From Indolivaga alginatilytica (GTDB lineage Bacteria > Bacteroidota > Bacteroidia > Bacteroidales > Dysgonomonadaceae): a stretch of DNA of 64,000 bases. The stretch is taken from assembly GCF_003201355.1 (NCBI RefSeq), contig NZ_QICL01000002.1:216999-280998 (forward strand). Direction: 5' to 3'. Below are positions 1-9,729 of the stretch, one piece after another. Both the position numbers and the translations under genes were made by a program. The notes under the pieces are model-generated. The model had not been told where the DNA came from and did not search any database. It saw only the letters and a list, made by a program, of their open reading frames with translations. How positions within the stretch are numbered: the stretch's first letter is position 1; the number at the start of each line of letters is the position of its first letter.

Positions 1-102
1 TATTTTAAGATTGTTTTAAGTAATTTGTTTTATCTGTTTTTTATGAACTCTAATGAGTTGATTTTTATAGAAATGAGTGTGTTGAAAACTTTTTATTAAA
101 AC

Positions 103-132
103 TTTGTGTTTAAAAGTGGGGGAAAGTGGATA
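103..132 (+). promoter_or_regulatory. Predicted MraZ-binding direct repeats upstream of mraZ
   Basis: Two perfect AAAGTGG heptamers begin at 113 and 123, separated by 3 bases, giving a 10-bp period. A degenerate unit (TTTGTGT) sits in phase at 103. AAAGTG[T/G]-N3 direct repeats upstream of the dcw operon are the known target of MraZ in Mollicutes, and other bacteria use TGGG repeats with the same period. The site lies about 120 bases before the mraZ start, which fits autoregulation of the cluster. The link to MraZ is inferred from the match and the location. Confidence 0.6.
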
Positions 133-252
133 ATTTTATACCTTTACGCACTATTGTATAGAATACAAGGTGTGTAAGCAATGTTTTAGAATGTAATCAC
201 AGCATTTCTGTTTGGAATATTAACAAATTGAAATGTCTAAACTTAGGATAGA

Positions 253-702
253 ATGCAGTTTTTAGGTAGTATAGATGCAAAGATTGACGCAAAGATGCGT
301 GTGTTTGTGCCTGCGAATTTCCGAAAGGTTTTGCAAGCAGAAGTTCAATCTGTACTTATTCTGCGTAAAGATATTTTCCAAGATTGTCTTGTTTTGTATC
401 CAGTGGAGGTTTGGGATGCTGAGGTTCAGAAGCTACGTTTGCGGTTGAGTCGTTGGGATAAAGCTCAACAGCAACTGTTTCGTCAGTTTGTGGTAGATGC
501 CGAGCGTTTGGAAATTGATGCCAGTGGTCGTATTCTTATACCGAAGCGCTATTTGCAAATGATAGGCGTTGGTTCTGAAATACAATTCCTTGGTGTTGAC
601 AATACAATAGAAATTTGGGGTAAAAATCAATTGAATGAAACTCTGGTTGCTCCCGAAGATTTCGGAGTTGAGATTCAACGTATAATGAGTGGAGAAGATT
701 GA
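253..702 (+). CDS. mraZ: Transcriptional regulator MraZ
   Basis: This is the first gene of the dcw cluster. MraZ is a small DNA-binding protein of the SpoVT/AbrB fold that forms rings and controls transcription of the division and wall operon. The 149 residues match the family length. The N-terminus (FLGSIDAKIDAKMRVFVPA) and a second half with DASGRILIPKRYL are the two SpoVT-AbrB repeats, each with a D/GR-hydrophobic-P signature. The gene overlaps a possible GTG start of rsmH and is separated by one base from the preferred ATG of rsmH. Predicted binding repeats lie upstream at 103-132. Confidence 0.93.
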   Translation: MQFLGSIDAKIDAKMRVFVPANFRKVLQAEVQSVLILRKDIFQDCLVLYPVEVWDAEVQKLRLRLSRWDKAQQQLFRQFVVDAERLEIDASGRILIPKRYLQMIGVGSEIQFLGVDNTIEIWGKNQLNETLVAPEDFGVEIQRIMSGED

Positions 703-703
703 T

Positions 704-1639
704 ATGGCAAAAAATAAAAATACGGTTGTAACGGCTGATGGTTATCATGTACCTGTTCTGTTAAAAGAAAGTGTAGATGGTATGAATATTCAGGCAAATG
801 ATGTTTGCGTGGATGTAACGTTTGGTGGAGGAGGACATTCTCGGGAGATTTTATCTCGACTAGGTTCCGATGGTCACCTGTATGTTTTCGATCAGGATGA
901 AGATGCAATACATAATATTACTGATGATAAGAGACAAACTTTTATTCGCAGTAATTTTTGTTTTCTAAAAACGTTTCTAAAATATCATAATGTAACAGAG
1001 GTAAATTCTGTTCTTGCTGATTTGGGCGTATCTTCTCACCACTTTGACGATAGCGAACGCGGTTTCTCGTTTCGTTTCGAAGAAGGTGATCTTGATATGA
1101 GAATGAATCAGAAGTCGAATCTTACAGCTGCAAAGATATTGAATGAGTATGCGGAAGAAGATATTGCGAATGTTCTCTATCTATATGGAGAATTGAAACC
1201 TTCGAGACAAATTGCTGCGGTAATAGCTCGTCAACGCAAAGAAAAGCCATTCGAAAAAGTAAAAGATTTATTGGCGATATTGACTCCGTATGCAAAAGGA
1301 GTTAAAGAGAAAAAGATATTGGCTCAGGCTTTTCAGGCTCTGCGTATTGAAGTGAATCAGGAGATGCAGACTCTAAAAGATATGTTGACTCAGGCTTTAA
1401 GCGTTTTAGTCCCAGGCGGACGCTTGTCGGTTATCACATATCATTCGTTAGAAGATCGTTTGGTTAAGAATTTCTTTAAGACCGGTAATTTCGAAGGAGA
1501 GGTAGATAAAGATTTTTACGGAAATATAAATACTCCCTTTGTATTGGTGAATAATAGAGTTATAACTCCATCTCCTGAAGAACAGGATGCTAATCCCCGA
1601 TCAAGAAGTGCTAAGCTGAGAATTGCAGAAAAGAAATAA
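704..1639 (+). CDS. rsmH: 16S rRNA (cytosine(1402)-N4)-methyltransferase RsmH
   Basis: RsmH (MraW) uses S-adenosylmethionine to methylate N4 of C1402 in 16S rRNA. The N-terminal HVPVLLKESVDGM segment, the SAM-binding DVTFGGGGHSREIL motif and the C-terminal ISYHSLEDR-type segment (ITYHSLEDRLVK) are diagnostic. I chose the ATG at 704, one base after the mraZ stop and about 9 bases after GGAG. An in-frame GTG at 689 would add five residues and overlap mraZ. Length (311 aa) is normal. It is second in the dcw cluster, as in most bacteria. Confidence 0.93.
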   Translation: MAKNKNTVVTADGYHVPVLLKESVDGMNIQANDVCVDVTFGGGGHSREILSRLGSDGHLYVFDQDEDAIHNITDDKRQTFIRSNFCFLKTFLKYHNVTEVNSVLADLGVSSHHFDDSERGFSFRFEEGDLDMRMNQKSNLTAAKILNEYAEEDIANVLYLYGELKPSRQIAAVIARQRKEKPFEKVKDLLAILTPYAKGVKEKKILAQAFQALRIEVNQEMQTLKDMLTQALSVLVPGGRLSVITYHSLEDRLVKNFFKTGNFEGEVDKDFYGNINTPFVLVNNRVITPSPEEQDANPRSRSAKLRIAEKK

Positions 1640-1649
1640 GATTGAAACG

Positions 1650-1662
1650 AGGTTGTAAACCT
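1650..1662 (+). repeat. Short intergenic palindrome (AGGTT variant)
   Basis: AGGTTGTAAACCT between rsmH and ftsL-like. It is an imperfect relative of the AGGTCTNAGACCT palindrome family seen in many spacers of this window. It lacks the GCAATAAA lead. Confidence 0.35.
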
Positions 1663-1674
1663 ATAAATTAGAAC

Positions 1675-2013
1675 ATGCGTGTGAAGCTCAAGGATATAAA
1701 GAAAAATATAATGCACGTATTAGGTGGGACTATTCTCACTGAAGATTTCTTCTTGAAGAATACCCGCTTTATGCTTGTCGTTTTTATTATTATGGTGCTG
1801 TATATCAGTAATCGTTATAGTTGTATCTCGAAAATGGCAGAGATAGAATCTTTAAAAAGAGAACTTAAAGATGTTAAATACGAGTCGTTAACTATCTCTT
1901 CGGATTTGACGGGTATAAGCAGGCAAACTCAGGTGCAAACTCTTATCGATCAGAATGATCTTAAGTTGATGACACCTTCCGTTCCGGCTTTTAAATTAGA
2001 TAAACAGAAATAA
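1675..2013 (+). CDS. FtsL-like cell division protein
   Basis: A 112-residue bitopic membrane protein. It has a short cytoplasmic N-terminus (about 1-35), one transmembrane segment (about 36-55, FMLVVFIIMVLYIS) and a periplasmic coiled-coil-like stretch (about 60-90, rich in E, L and K). The sequence is too diverged for a firm family match, but size, topology and position between rsmH and ftsI are those of FtsL in Bacteroidota dcw clusters. FtsL bridges FtsB and FtsQ to the FtsWI synthase. The role is inferred mainly from position and topology. Confidence 0.8.
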   Translation: MRVKLKDIKKNIMHVLGGTILTEDFFLKNTRFMLVVFIIMVLYISNRYSCISKMAEIESLKRELKDVKYESLTISSDLTGISRQTQVQTLIDQNDLKLMTPSVPAFKLDKQK

Positions 2014-2039
2014 AAACAACACATATATATTAGTATAGC

Positions 2040-4247
2040 ATGTCAAAAGATGCGAATAATATCAGAAAAAAGAAGAATGCGATAATCAATCGATATGGGT
2101 TGATCGTGATTCTTTTTTTGACTGTTTTTATTGTAATCTTCGGTTATATCATTCGCATAATGTTTGTAGAAGGCGAACAGTGGCGCGCATTAGGTCTCAA
2201 AGAGACTGTGAAAAAAGATAGAGAGATTAAGCCCAATAGAGGTAATATTTATGCTGCCGACGGTCGTTTGTTGGCAACGAGTGAACCTCTTTATGGGGTG
2301 TATATGGATTTTATGTCGGAAGGTATACGAAAAGATACCTTAATGAAATATGTAGGAGATTTGTCGGTTAGGTTATCTAAAAAATTTCCTGATAGAACGG
2401 CTGCTCAATATAAAAATATTATTCTGAATGGCTGGGAATTAAGCCGTAGAGAATTAGCTGAAATAGAACGTAACAAAGCTAGTGGTTCTGATAAGCAAGT
2501 GAAGTTGAAAAGTCGTTATGTCCGCATCATAAAACGAGACATAGACTACTTGGAATTAAAAGAACTGCGTACTTATCCATTCTTGAATCAACGTTCAAAC
2601 AAAACGGGCTTGATTGTAGAGGAGAGAACAATGCGTGCTAAACCTTTTGGCAGACTTGCCGGACGTACCGTTGGGTCTATCTATAAAGATATGGCAAAAG
2701 GCGGGGCGAGTGGTATCGAAATGAAATACGATTCGATATTGAGAGGTAAGCCTGGTGTGAAGAGCCGTCAGAAAGTACAAGGACGTTGGATTGATATAGT
2801 TGAAGTTCCTGCCGAAGATGGTTGGGATGTAAAAACAACTCTTGATGTAGATATTCAAGATATAACCGAACGTGCATTGTATGCAAAGTTGGTAGAAACG
2901 GATGCCGAATCGGGCACAGCTATTATAATGGAGGTTGCAACGGGTGAAATCAAAGCAATTTCGAATCTCGACCGAATTTCGGATGGTGTATATGCAGAAG
3001 GTAATCCAAATGCATTTTCGTATATGAACGAGCCGGGGTCGACCTTTAAGACACTCTCTATAATGATTGCCTTAGAAGATGGAGTTGTTACTCCTAATGA
3101 AAAGTTTCATGTGGGGAACGGTTTGTATCAATACGGTAAAAGTTGGATACGAGATCACTACTGGCAAAAGGGGCAGGATAGAGGTGATTTGACAGTGTCG
3201 GAGGGTATGTATATATCATCTAATATTGTTATTGCAAAAACTATTTTGAAGGGGTATGAAAATAATCCGGAGAAATACGTTCAACGTTTATATGATTTAG
3301 GAATTACGAAAAAGATAGAATGGGATGTGCCATTGAACGGAAAAGAAGGTACAGCCGTTATTCGTCATCCAAATGATAAATCAAGTTATTGGTCAAAAAC
3401 TACACTTCCTTGGATGTCATTCGGATACGAAACTCAAATTCCACCTATTTATATACTCATGTTTTATAATGGTATTGCCAATGGTGGTAAAATGATAAAA
3501 CCATTTCTTACTAAGGCATTTATAAAAGATGGAGATGTTCAGGAGAAGTTCGAAACAGAGGTGATTAATCCCTCTTTATGTTCTCCTAAAACCTTAGAAG
3601 AGATAAAAGCAATGCTTGTAGGTGTTGTGAATGAAGGAACGGGTAAGGCTGTTGCATCGAAATCGTTTCAGATTGCAGGAAAAACGGGTACAGCTCAAAT
3701 TGCAAGTGGTGGTAATTATGCTAACGGGCACTTTGTGTCGTTTTGTGGATATTTTCCGGCAGATAAACCTTTATATACTTGTTTTGTAGGTATCAGACGT
3801 CCTAGAGGTATTCCTTCGGGAGGGCTTATGCCGGGAGGAGTTTTCAAGCGTATAGCCGAGGAAGTATATGCTCGTAATGTTTTTGTTGCGCCAGATCAAT
3901 GTAAGCCCGATTCTGTGATGACGATGATGCCTTATGTTAAAAATGGGTCTTTAAAAGATATGCAAACAGTGTTTACTCAGTTGAATATTCCATTTACGCT
4001 TCCCGTTGGTGAGGCTGAATGGGTAATGGCTAGTACATTGCAAAATAAGATAGAATTAAGTAAAAATGTAGTTCAGAACGGATTAGTACCTGATGTTCGC
4101 GGAATGGGTGCTAAAGATGCTTTGTTTCTTCTTGAAAGAGCAGGTCTAAGGGTGGTCTTACAAGGATACGGAACTGTAACATCTCAATCTGTTCCGGCAG
4201 GAAGCAGAGTAATTAAAGGTTCGCAAGTAACACTTGGGCTAAAATAA
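2040..4247 (+). CDS. ftsI: Peptidoglycan transpeptidase FtsI (PBP3-type) with PASTA domain
   Basis: Class B penicillin-binding protein that cross-links septal peptidoglycan. One N-terminal transmembrane helix (about 18-40) is followed by a PBP dimerisation domain with the RGNIYAADGRLLA segment. The transpeptidase domain carries all three active-site motifs: S334-T-F-K, S393-S-N395 and K548-T-G. The last 65 or so residues form one PASTA domain (VPDVRGMGAKDALFLLERAGL...). At 735 residues it is longer than E. coli FtsI because of the PASTA domain, which is common in Bacteroidota and Firmicutes. It follows ftsL-like by 26 bases. Confidence 0.93.
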   Translation: MSKDANNIRKKKNAIINRYGLIVILFLTVFIVIFGYIIRIMFVEGEQWRALGLKETVKKDREIKPNRGNIYAADGRLLATSEPLYGVYMDFMSEGIRKDTLMKYVGDLSVRLSKKFPDRTAAQYKNIILNGWELSRRELAEIERNKASGSDKQVKLKSRYVRIIKRDIDYLELKELRTYPFLNQRSNKTGLIVEERTMRAKPFGRLAGRTVGSIYKDMAKGGASGIEMKYDSILRGKPGVKSRQKVQGRWIDIVEVPAEDGWDVKTTLDVDIQDITERALYAKLVETDAESGTAIIMEVATGEIKAISNLDRISDGVYAEGNPNAFSYMNEPGSTFKTLSIMIALEDGVVTPNEKFHVGNGLYQYGKSWIRDHYWQKGQDRGDLTVSEGMYISSNIVIAKTILKGYENNPEKYVQRLYDLGITKKIEWDVPLNGKEGTAVIRHPNDKSSYWSKTTLPWMSFGYETQIPPIYILMFYNGIANGGKMIKPFLTKAFIKDGDVQEKFETEVINPSLCSPKTLEEIKAMLVGVVNEGTGKAVASKSFQIAGKTGTAQIASGGNYANGHFVSFCGYFPADKPLYTCFVGIRRPRGIPSGGLMPGGVFKRIAEEVYARNVFVAPDQCKPDSVMTMMPYVKNGSLKDMQTVFTQLNIPFTLPVGEAEWVMASTLQNKIELSKNVVQNGLVPDVRGMGAKDALFLLERAGLRVVLQGYGTVTSQSVPAGSRVIKGSQVTLGLK

Positions 4248-4284
4248 AGCAATTAATAATTGAGGACTTAACAAAATACAGGAT

Positions 4285-5745
4285 ATGGAATTGCAGGCTT
4301 TGATATCAAACATAAAATCGGAAGATATAGTAGAAATACTAGGCATTAAAGATGTAAATGTAACAGGTATTACTTCCGATTCACGCAAAGTAACCACAGG
4401 TTATGCGTTTATAGCACTGAAAGGTGTTCAAGTGGATGGGCATGATTTTATTGCGAAAGCAATAGAGTTGGGAGCAAAAGTTATTATTCATGACGAAGAT
4501 ACTGATACATCTAATTCATCAGTTACTTACATAAAGGTAAAAGATGCGGCGGATGCCATTGGGAAAATAGCCTCGGCATGGTATGGCAACCCTTCTCAGA
4601 AATTGAATCTGGTTGGTGTTACCGGTACAAATGGTAAAACAACTACTGCAACTCTTCTGTATAATGTTTTTCGTAAATTAGGATATGGAGCAGGATTGCT
4701 TTCTACCGTTTGCAATTATGTAAACGACGATCAGTTTCCGGCAACTCATACCACGCCGGATCCTATTTCGTTGAATGAATTTCTGGCTAAGATGGTTGAA
4801 GCAGGTTGTGAGTATGCTTTCATGGAAGTTAGTTCGCACGCTATTCACCAAAAGCGAATCAGTGGCTTAGAGTTTAAAGGAGGTATATTCTCTAACTTGA
4901 CTCAAGACCACTTAGATTATCACGGTACTATGCAGGATTATTTAAAAGCTAAAAAAGCATTTTTTGATAATCTGCCAGCTACCGCTTTTACGTTGACAAA
5001 TGTTGATGACAAGAATGGTTTGGTAATGTTACAAAATACCAAAGCCAAAAAATATACATATTCACTACGAACTCTTGCCGATTTTAAGGCTCGTGTTATC
5101 GAAAAACATTTCGATGGAACTGCTATCGAAATAAATGGTAGAGAACTTGAAGTTCAGTTTGTAGGAGTATTCAATGTCTATAACCTACTGGCAGTATATG
5201 GTGCATCTGTACTGCTCGGTGAAGACCTGGAGAAAATATTGATAGTGTTGAGTACTTTGAAATCGGTTGCAGGTCGTTTCGAAACTATTCGTTCCAAAGA
5301 TGGCTTTACTGCAATTGTAGATTATGCACATACACCCGATGCACTTGTTAATGTGCTTGGTGCTATTCATGATGTCTTAGAAGGAGGCGGTCGTGTAATT
5401 ACCGTAGTAGGTTGCGGTGGTAATAGAGATAAAACCAAACGCCCTATAATGGCTCGCGAGGCTGTAACATTAAGCGATCAGGTGATTTTGACATCGGATA
5501 ATCCCCGATTCGAAGAGCCTCAATCTATCGTTGATGATATGGTTGCAGGTTTAGACCCTGTACAGATGAAAAAAGCTTTGTGTATTGTAGATAGAGAACA
5601 GGCAATAAAAACAGCTTGTACTTTTGCAAAACCCGGAGATGTGATACTTATTGCAGGCAAAGGACACGAAGATTATCAAGATGTAAAAGGCGTGAAACAT
5701 CATTTTGACGATAAAGAAATTGTCAAAAATATACTTGGATTGTAA
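4285..5745 (+). CDS. murE: UDP-MurNAc-L-Ala-D-Glu:meso-diaminopimelate ligase MurE
   Basis: ATP-dependent cytoplasmic ligase that adds the third amino acid to the UDP-MurNAc dipeptide. The P-loop GTNGKTTT starts at G114 and the Mur-ligase central and C-terminal domains follow. The specificity motif reads D405-N-P-R408, the form associated with meso-diaminopimelate enzymes, so the peptidoglycan is predicted to be of the DAP type. Length (486 aa) is standard. In many clusters murF comes next; here mraY follows directly. Confidence 0.94.
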   Translation: MELQALISNIKSEDIVEILGIKDVNVTGITSDSRKVTTGYAFIALKGVQVDGHDFIAKAIELGAKVIIHDEDTDTSNSSVTYIKVKDAADAIGKIASAWYGNPSQKLNLVGVTGTNGKTTTATLLYNVFRKLGYGAGLLSTVCNYVNDDQFPATHTTPDPISLNEFLAKMVEAGCEYAFMEVSSHAIHQKRISGLEFKGGIFSNLTQDHLDYHGTMQDYLKAKKAFFDNLPATAFTLTNVDDKNGLVMLQNTKAKKYTYSLRTLADFKARVIEKHFDGTAIEINGRELEVQFVGVFNVYNLLAVYGASVLLGEDLEKILIVLSTLKSVAGRFETIRSKDGFTAIVDYAHTPDALVNVLGAIHDVLEGGGRVITVVGCGGNRDKTKRPIMAREAVTLSDQVILTSDNPRFEEPQSIVDDMVAGLDPVQMKKALCIVDREQAIKTACTFAKPGDVILIAGKGHEDYQDVKGVKHHFDDKEIVKNILGL

Positions 5746-5801
5746 TCCTAAATTAAGAAATTATAAACTACCTGATATAGGCGATAAAATTAAATTATAT
5801 A

Positions 5802-7064
5802 ATGCTATACTATCTATTCAACTATTTGGATTCCTTAGACTTTCCCGGTGCGGGTATGTTTAGGTATGTATCTTTCAGAGCAGTCATAACGATTATCCTT
5901 TCTATGGGAATATCTACTATTATAGGTCGACGGATTATTGATAAATTGCAAGTATTGCAAATCGGAGAGACTGTACGTAATCTCGGCTTGGAAGGACAAC
6001 TAAGTAAAAAGGGTACTCCTACCATGGGAGGGGTCATTATTATCATTGCTATTATAATTCCTGTGATATTATTGGCACGTCTGGAGAATACTTATATCAT
6101 ATTGATGTTGATAACTACAATATGGTTAGGATCGTTAGGCTTTTTAGATGATTATATAAAAGTTTTCAAAAAAGATAAAGAAGGATTACATGGTAAATTT
6201 AAAGTCATAGCACAAGTTGGTCTTGGCTTGATTGTAGGCTTAACTTTATATCTGAGTCCGACGGTTATAGTACGTGAAAATACCGAAATACGTAATCAAG
6301 AGAATGTAATCGAAAGAGTTACTTATACAGTTGAAGGAGTAAAATCAACGCAGACAACTATTCCTTTTCTTAAGAATAATAACTTGGATTATGAATCGTT
6401 TGTTACTTTTCTGGGCGATTACTCAACTCCTGCTGCATGGATATTATTCGTGTTTGTAGTTATATTCATTGTAACCGCTGTATCAAATGGAGCTAATCTT
6501 ACCGATGGTCTCGATGGATTGGCTGCCGGTAGTTCGGCTATTATAGGTGTAACACTCGGGATTCTGGCATATGTATCGGGACACGTTGAATTTGCTTCTT
6601 ATCTGAATATAATGTTTATTCCCGGTAGTGAAGAGTTGGTTGTATTTGCTGCCGCCTTTATAGGTGCAACAATCGGATTTCTTTGGTACAACTCTTATCC
6701 TGCTCAGGTATTTATGGGAGATACAGGAAGTTTGACATTAGGAGGTATTATAGGTGTATTTGCTGTTATTATACATAAAGAACTATTGTTACCTATACTT
6801 TGCGGAGTTTTCTTCGTGGAAAGTTTATCGGTAATGATGCAGGTGTTTTATTTCAAGTTTACCAAAAAGAAATACGGAGAAGGTCGCCGCGTTTTCAAAA
6901 TGACACCTCTGCATCACCATTTTCAGAAAGCGGGAAATTCAGGGATACAGGCACTTATACAAAAACCGTTTAATCCTGTGCCTGAGTCTAAAATTGTGAT
7001 TCGTTTCTGGATTATCGGGATTATATTAGCGGCTGTTACTTTGGCTACATTGAAAATGAGATAA
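5802..7064 (+). CDS. mraY: Phospho-N-acetylmuramoyl-pentapeptide transferase MraY
   Basis: Polytopic membrane enzyme that moves phospho-MurNAc-pentapeptide onto undecaprenyl phosphate to make lipid I. The catalytic segments [18 protein letters not shown] and the C-terminal TPLHHHFQ motif are all present. At 420 residues it exceeds the roughly 360 of E. coli MraY. The extra length is a soluble insert around residues 155-205 with poorly conserved charged sequence, as in other Bacteroidota MraY proteins. It lies between murE and murD. Confidence 0.94.
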   Translation: MLYYLFNYLDSLDFPGAGMFRYVSFRAVITIILSMGISTIIGRRIIDKLQVLQIGETVRNLGLEGQLSKKGTPTMGGVIIIIAIIIPVILLARLENTYIILMLITTIWLGSLGFLDDYIKVFKKDKEGLHGKFKVIAQVGLGLIVGLTLYLSPTVIVRENTEIRNQENVIERVTYTVEGVKSTQTTIPFLKNNNLDYESFVTFLGDYSTPAAWILFVFVVIFIVTAVSNGANLTDGLDGLAAGSSAIIGVTLGILAYVSGHVEFASYLNIMFIPGSEELVVFAAAFIGATIGFLWYNSYPAQVFMGDTGSLTLGGIIGVFAVIIHKELLLPILCGVFFVESLSVMMQVFYFKFTKKKYGEGRRVFKMTPLHHHFQKAGNSGIQALIQKPFNPVPESKIVIRFWIIGIILAAVTLATLKMR

Positions 7065-7071
7065 CATGTAG

Positions 7072-7090
7072 AGGCGAATTACATTCGCCT
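7072..7090 (+). repeat. Perfect short hairpin between mraY and murD
   Basis: AGGCGAAT, a 3-base loop and ATTCGCCT form an 8-bp perfect stem in the 46-base gap. No T-run follows, so a terminator is unlikely inside this operon. It may be an interspersed repeat, an RNA processing site or a translation-modulating hairpin. Confidence 0.55.
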
Positions 7091-7110
7091 GGTATTATAA
7101 TATATACGAA

Positions 7111-8445
7111 ATGAAAAAGATAGTAATACTCGGAGGTGGCGAAAGCGGAGTAGGTTCTGCTATACTTGCTCAGGCAAAAGGATTTGAAGTCTTTTTGTCC
7201 GATAACGGGGCTTTGCAGGAGAAATACAAGATTGAATTGACAAGCCGAAATATTCCTTTTGAAGAAAAAGGTCATACCGAAGAGAATATACTTTCAGCAG
7301 GCGAGATAATTAAGAGTCCTGGTATTCCCGATAGCGTACCTCTGATTCAGCAGGCAAAAGCAAAAGGAATATCTATTATTTCGGAAATAGAATTTGCAGG
7401 CAGATATACCGATGCAACAAAAATATGTATTACGGGTAGCAATGGTAAAACAACTACAACAAGTTTGCTTTATCATCTACTAAAATCTGCCGGACTGAAT
7501 GTAGGTCTGGGAGGTAATATCGGAAAAAGTTTTGCAAGGCAGGTTGCCGAAAATAGTTATGATTATTATGTCTTGGAATTGAGTAGTTTTCAATTAGATA
7601 ATATGTATGATTTTAAAGCGGATATTGCCATACTACTCAATATAACACCCGATCATTTGGATCGGTACGATCATGATTTTCAGAAGTATGTAGACGCAAA
7701 GATGCGTATTACTCAAAACCAAACACCGGAAGATGCTTTTATTTATTGGGCAGAAGATCCGGTTGTAACAAAGGAAGTGGCAAAGAAACAGCCTATAGCT
7801 AGGGTGTTTACATTCTCGGAGCATAAAGCTGATAATGTTTCAGCATATGCAGATAATGATCAGATAGTAATTAATACATCAAAATCAGTATTCACTATGG
7901 AGCAGGATTTATTGGCTTTAACGGGTACTCATAACTTATATAATTCTTTGGCTTCGGCTATTGCAGCCAAATTATTGGATATCAAGGATGAGAAGATAAG
8001 GCAGTCGCTGAGTGATTTTAAAGGTGTAGAACATCGGTTAGAAAAAGTAGCTACTGTAAGAGGGATACAATTTATAAATGACTCTAAGGCTACTAATGTC
8101 AACTCTTGTTGGTATGCCTTGAAAAGCATGAAAACAAAAGTTGTACTTATATTAGGTGGAACAGATAAGGGAAATGATTATCAGGAAATAGAGGAGCTTG
8201 TAAAAACAAAAGTACATGCTCTGGTTTTCTTGGGAGTGGATAATTCGAAACTACATAAATTTTTCGATGGAAAGATCGGAACTATTGTTGATGCAGGTTC
8301 TATGGAGGAAGCTGTAACAAAAGCTTATTCGTTATCGAAAGAAGGAGACTCGGTTCTCTTATCACCATGCTGTGCAAGTTTCGATTTATTTAAAAATTAT
8401 GAGGATAGAGGTGACCAGTTTAAATATTGGGTAAGAAAATTATAA
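7111..8445 (+). CDS. murD: UDP-N-acetylmuramoyl-L-alanine:D-glutamate ligase MurD
   Basis: Cytoplasmic Mur ligase adding D-glutamate. The Rossmann-like N-terminus (ILGGGESGVGSAILA) binds the UDP moiety. The ATP P-loop GSNGKTTTT begins at G109, with K113 as the phosphate-binding lysine. The HRLEKV and NDSKATN segments are typical of the MurD central and C-terminal domains. Length 444 is standard. It is separated from ftsW by a repeat-containing spacer. Confidence 0.94.
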   Translation: MKKIVILGGGESGVGSAILAQAKGFEVFLSDNGALQEKYKIELTSRNIPFEEKGHTEENILSAGEIIKSPGIPDSVPLIQQAKAKGISIISEIEFAGRYTDATKICITGSNGKTTTTSLLYHLLKSAGLNVGLGGNIGKSFARQVAENSYDYYVLELSSFQLDNMYDFKADIAILLNITPDHLDRYDHDFQKYVDAKMRITQNQTPEDAFIYWAEDPVVTKEVAKKQPIARVFTFSEHKADNVSAYADNDQIVINTSKSVFTMEQDLLALTGTHNLYNSLASAIAAKLLDIKDEKIRQSLSDFKGVEHRLEKVATVRGIQFINDSKATNVNSCWYALKSMKTKVVLILGGTDKGNDYQEIEELVKTKVHALVFLGVDNSKLHKFFDGKIGTIVDAGSMEEAVTKAYSLSKEGDSVLLSPCCASFDLFKNYEDRGDQFKYWVRKL

Positions 8446-8510
8446 CAGTCAACAGTCAGCAGTCAACAATTGACTATCTACTTGTTTACTCGTGAATTTG
8501 TAAACTAAAG
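8446..8510 (+). repeat. Tandem-repeat spacer before ftsW
   Basis: Two arrays fill the gap from the murD stop to ftsW: a 7-bp unit CAGTCAA/CAGTCAG/CAGTCAA, then an 8-bp unit GTTTACTC/GTGAATTT/GTAAACTA ending in AAG. The same order and the same 8-bp unit recur before coaD on the other strand, and the 8-bp part recurs before ftsQ. In every case the array ends a few bases before the start codon and is oriented with the downstream gene. Confidence 0.6.
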
Positions 8511-8513
8511 AAT

Positions 8514-9716
8514 ATGAACGTCTTTGAGCGAATATTTAAAGGAGATAAAACAATTTGGTGCATATTTATAGCTTTATGTATCATCTCATTATTGGAAGTA
8601 TTCAGTGCTTCCAGTACCATTGTTTATCGCCAGCACAACCATTGGGGGCCTATTTTGCGTCATGCGGTATTCCTTCTGATTGGTTTTGGATCTGTCATGT
8701 TCCTTCAAAGGGTTCCTACACGCTATTTTGCAGCGTTATTACTATTACTGCCTATTTCGTGGATATTGCTGGTAATGACTATGTTTATAGGAACAGACGT
8801 TAATGGAGCACAGCGTTGGTTGGGCGTAGGTGCTTTTACGATACAACCGTCGGAGTTTGCAAAGTTGGCTTTAGTTGGCTTTGTAGCCTTCTTTTTGAGT
8901 AAAATGAAGCCCGATAACGAGTCGTTTCTGTTTAAAATATTAATGGGTGGTATATTAGTCACCTGTGCGCTTATTATTACTGAAAACCTATCTACAGCAT
9001 GTCTGCTTTTTGGCGTCTGTTATTTGATGATGTTTATTGGTCAGGTTAGCTTTAAGAAATTAGGACTGATTGCGTTATGCGGAATCAGTGCTTTGGTTCT
9101 ATTAATAGGTTCTTTAACTCTTATACCTAAATCTACCGCAAAAGATTACTTACCGGATCGTTTTGCGACCTGGCAAAATCGTATTGACCGACATTCTGCG
9201 GAGCAGGACGAGAGCAATATCTCATCGCCCGAGGAATATAAAATAACTGATGACAACTATCAGGTATCACATGCCAAGATAGCAATAGCTAACGGTGAAA
9301 TTATAGGTCTGCCCGGTAGTGGAAACGAACGTGACTTTTTACCTCAAGCATACTCTGATTTTATTTTTGCTATTATTCTCGAAGAAATGGGATTGCTGGG
9401 TGGTCTGTTTACATTACTTTTGTATGTAGCCTTAATGATTCGAACAGGAGTTCTGGCATCTAAATGTGAGAAATTATTTCCCCGTTATCTCTTGTTGGGT
9501 GCGGGATTGATTATAACAGTACAGGCATTAGCCAATATGGCTGTTGCCGTGAATTTGATACCCGTTACGGGGCAACCTTTACCACTTATCAGTCGTGGAG
9601 GAACATCTACTATTATAACGTGTATTTATTTTGGAATAATACTAGCGTGTTCAAATGCAAAAGAAGATCAACATGAAGATGTGGATGAAGATATTGCAAA
9701 TGTAGAATACGAGTAA
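8514..9716 (+). CDS. ftsW: Peptidoglycan glycosyltransferase FtsW (SEDS family)
   Basis: SEDS-family polymerase of the division machinery, which works with FtsI to polymerise septal glycan. The protein is almost entirely hydrophobic with about ten transmembrane segments. It carries the SEDS signatures GAQRWL, QPSEFAKLA and ISRGGTSTI. The 400 aa length is normal. A large extracytoplasmic loop (about 210-260, charged) holds the DYLPDRFATWQNRID region. Its place between murD and murG is the usual dcw order. Confidence 0.93.
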   Translation: MNVFERIFKGDKTIWCIFIALCIISLLEVFSASSTIVYRQHNHWGPILRHAVFLLIGFGSVMFLQRVPTRYFAALLLLLPISWILLVMTMFIGTDVNGAQRWLGVGAFTIQPSEFAKLALVGFVAFFLSKMKPDNESFLFKILMGGILVTCALIITENLSTACLLFGVCYLMMFIGQVSFKKLGLIALCGISALVLLIGSLTLIPKSTAKDYLPDRFATWQNRIDRHSAEQDESNISSPEEYKITDDNYQVSHAKIAIANGEIIGLPGSGNERDFLPQAYSDFIFAIILEEMGLLGGLFTLLLYVALMIRTGVLASKCEKLFPRYLLLGAGLIITVQALANMAVAVNLIPVTGQPLPLISRGGTSTIITCIYFGIILACSNAKEDQHEDVDEDIANVEYE

Positions 9717-9729
9717 AATTAAACGATCG

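Noticed and set aside
1..252. Exact -33/-7 promoter for the dcw cluster
   Set aside because: TTTG at 103-106 and TAATTTTA at 131-138 are 24 bases apart, and the second lacks the final G, so I did not call it.
689..703. GTG start five codons upstream for rsmH
   Set aside because: It would overlap mraZ by 14 bases. The ATG at 704 has better spacing from GGAG and begins at the normal family N-terminus.
8446..8510. Short repeats that could suggest a CRISPR array
   Set aside because: Units are 7-8 bp with no spacers and no cas genes are nearby; this is a tandem repeat.
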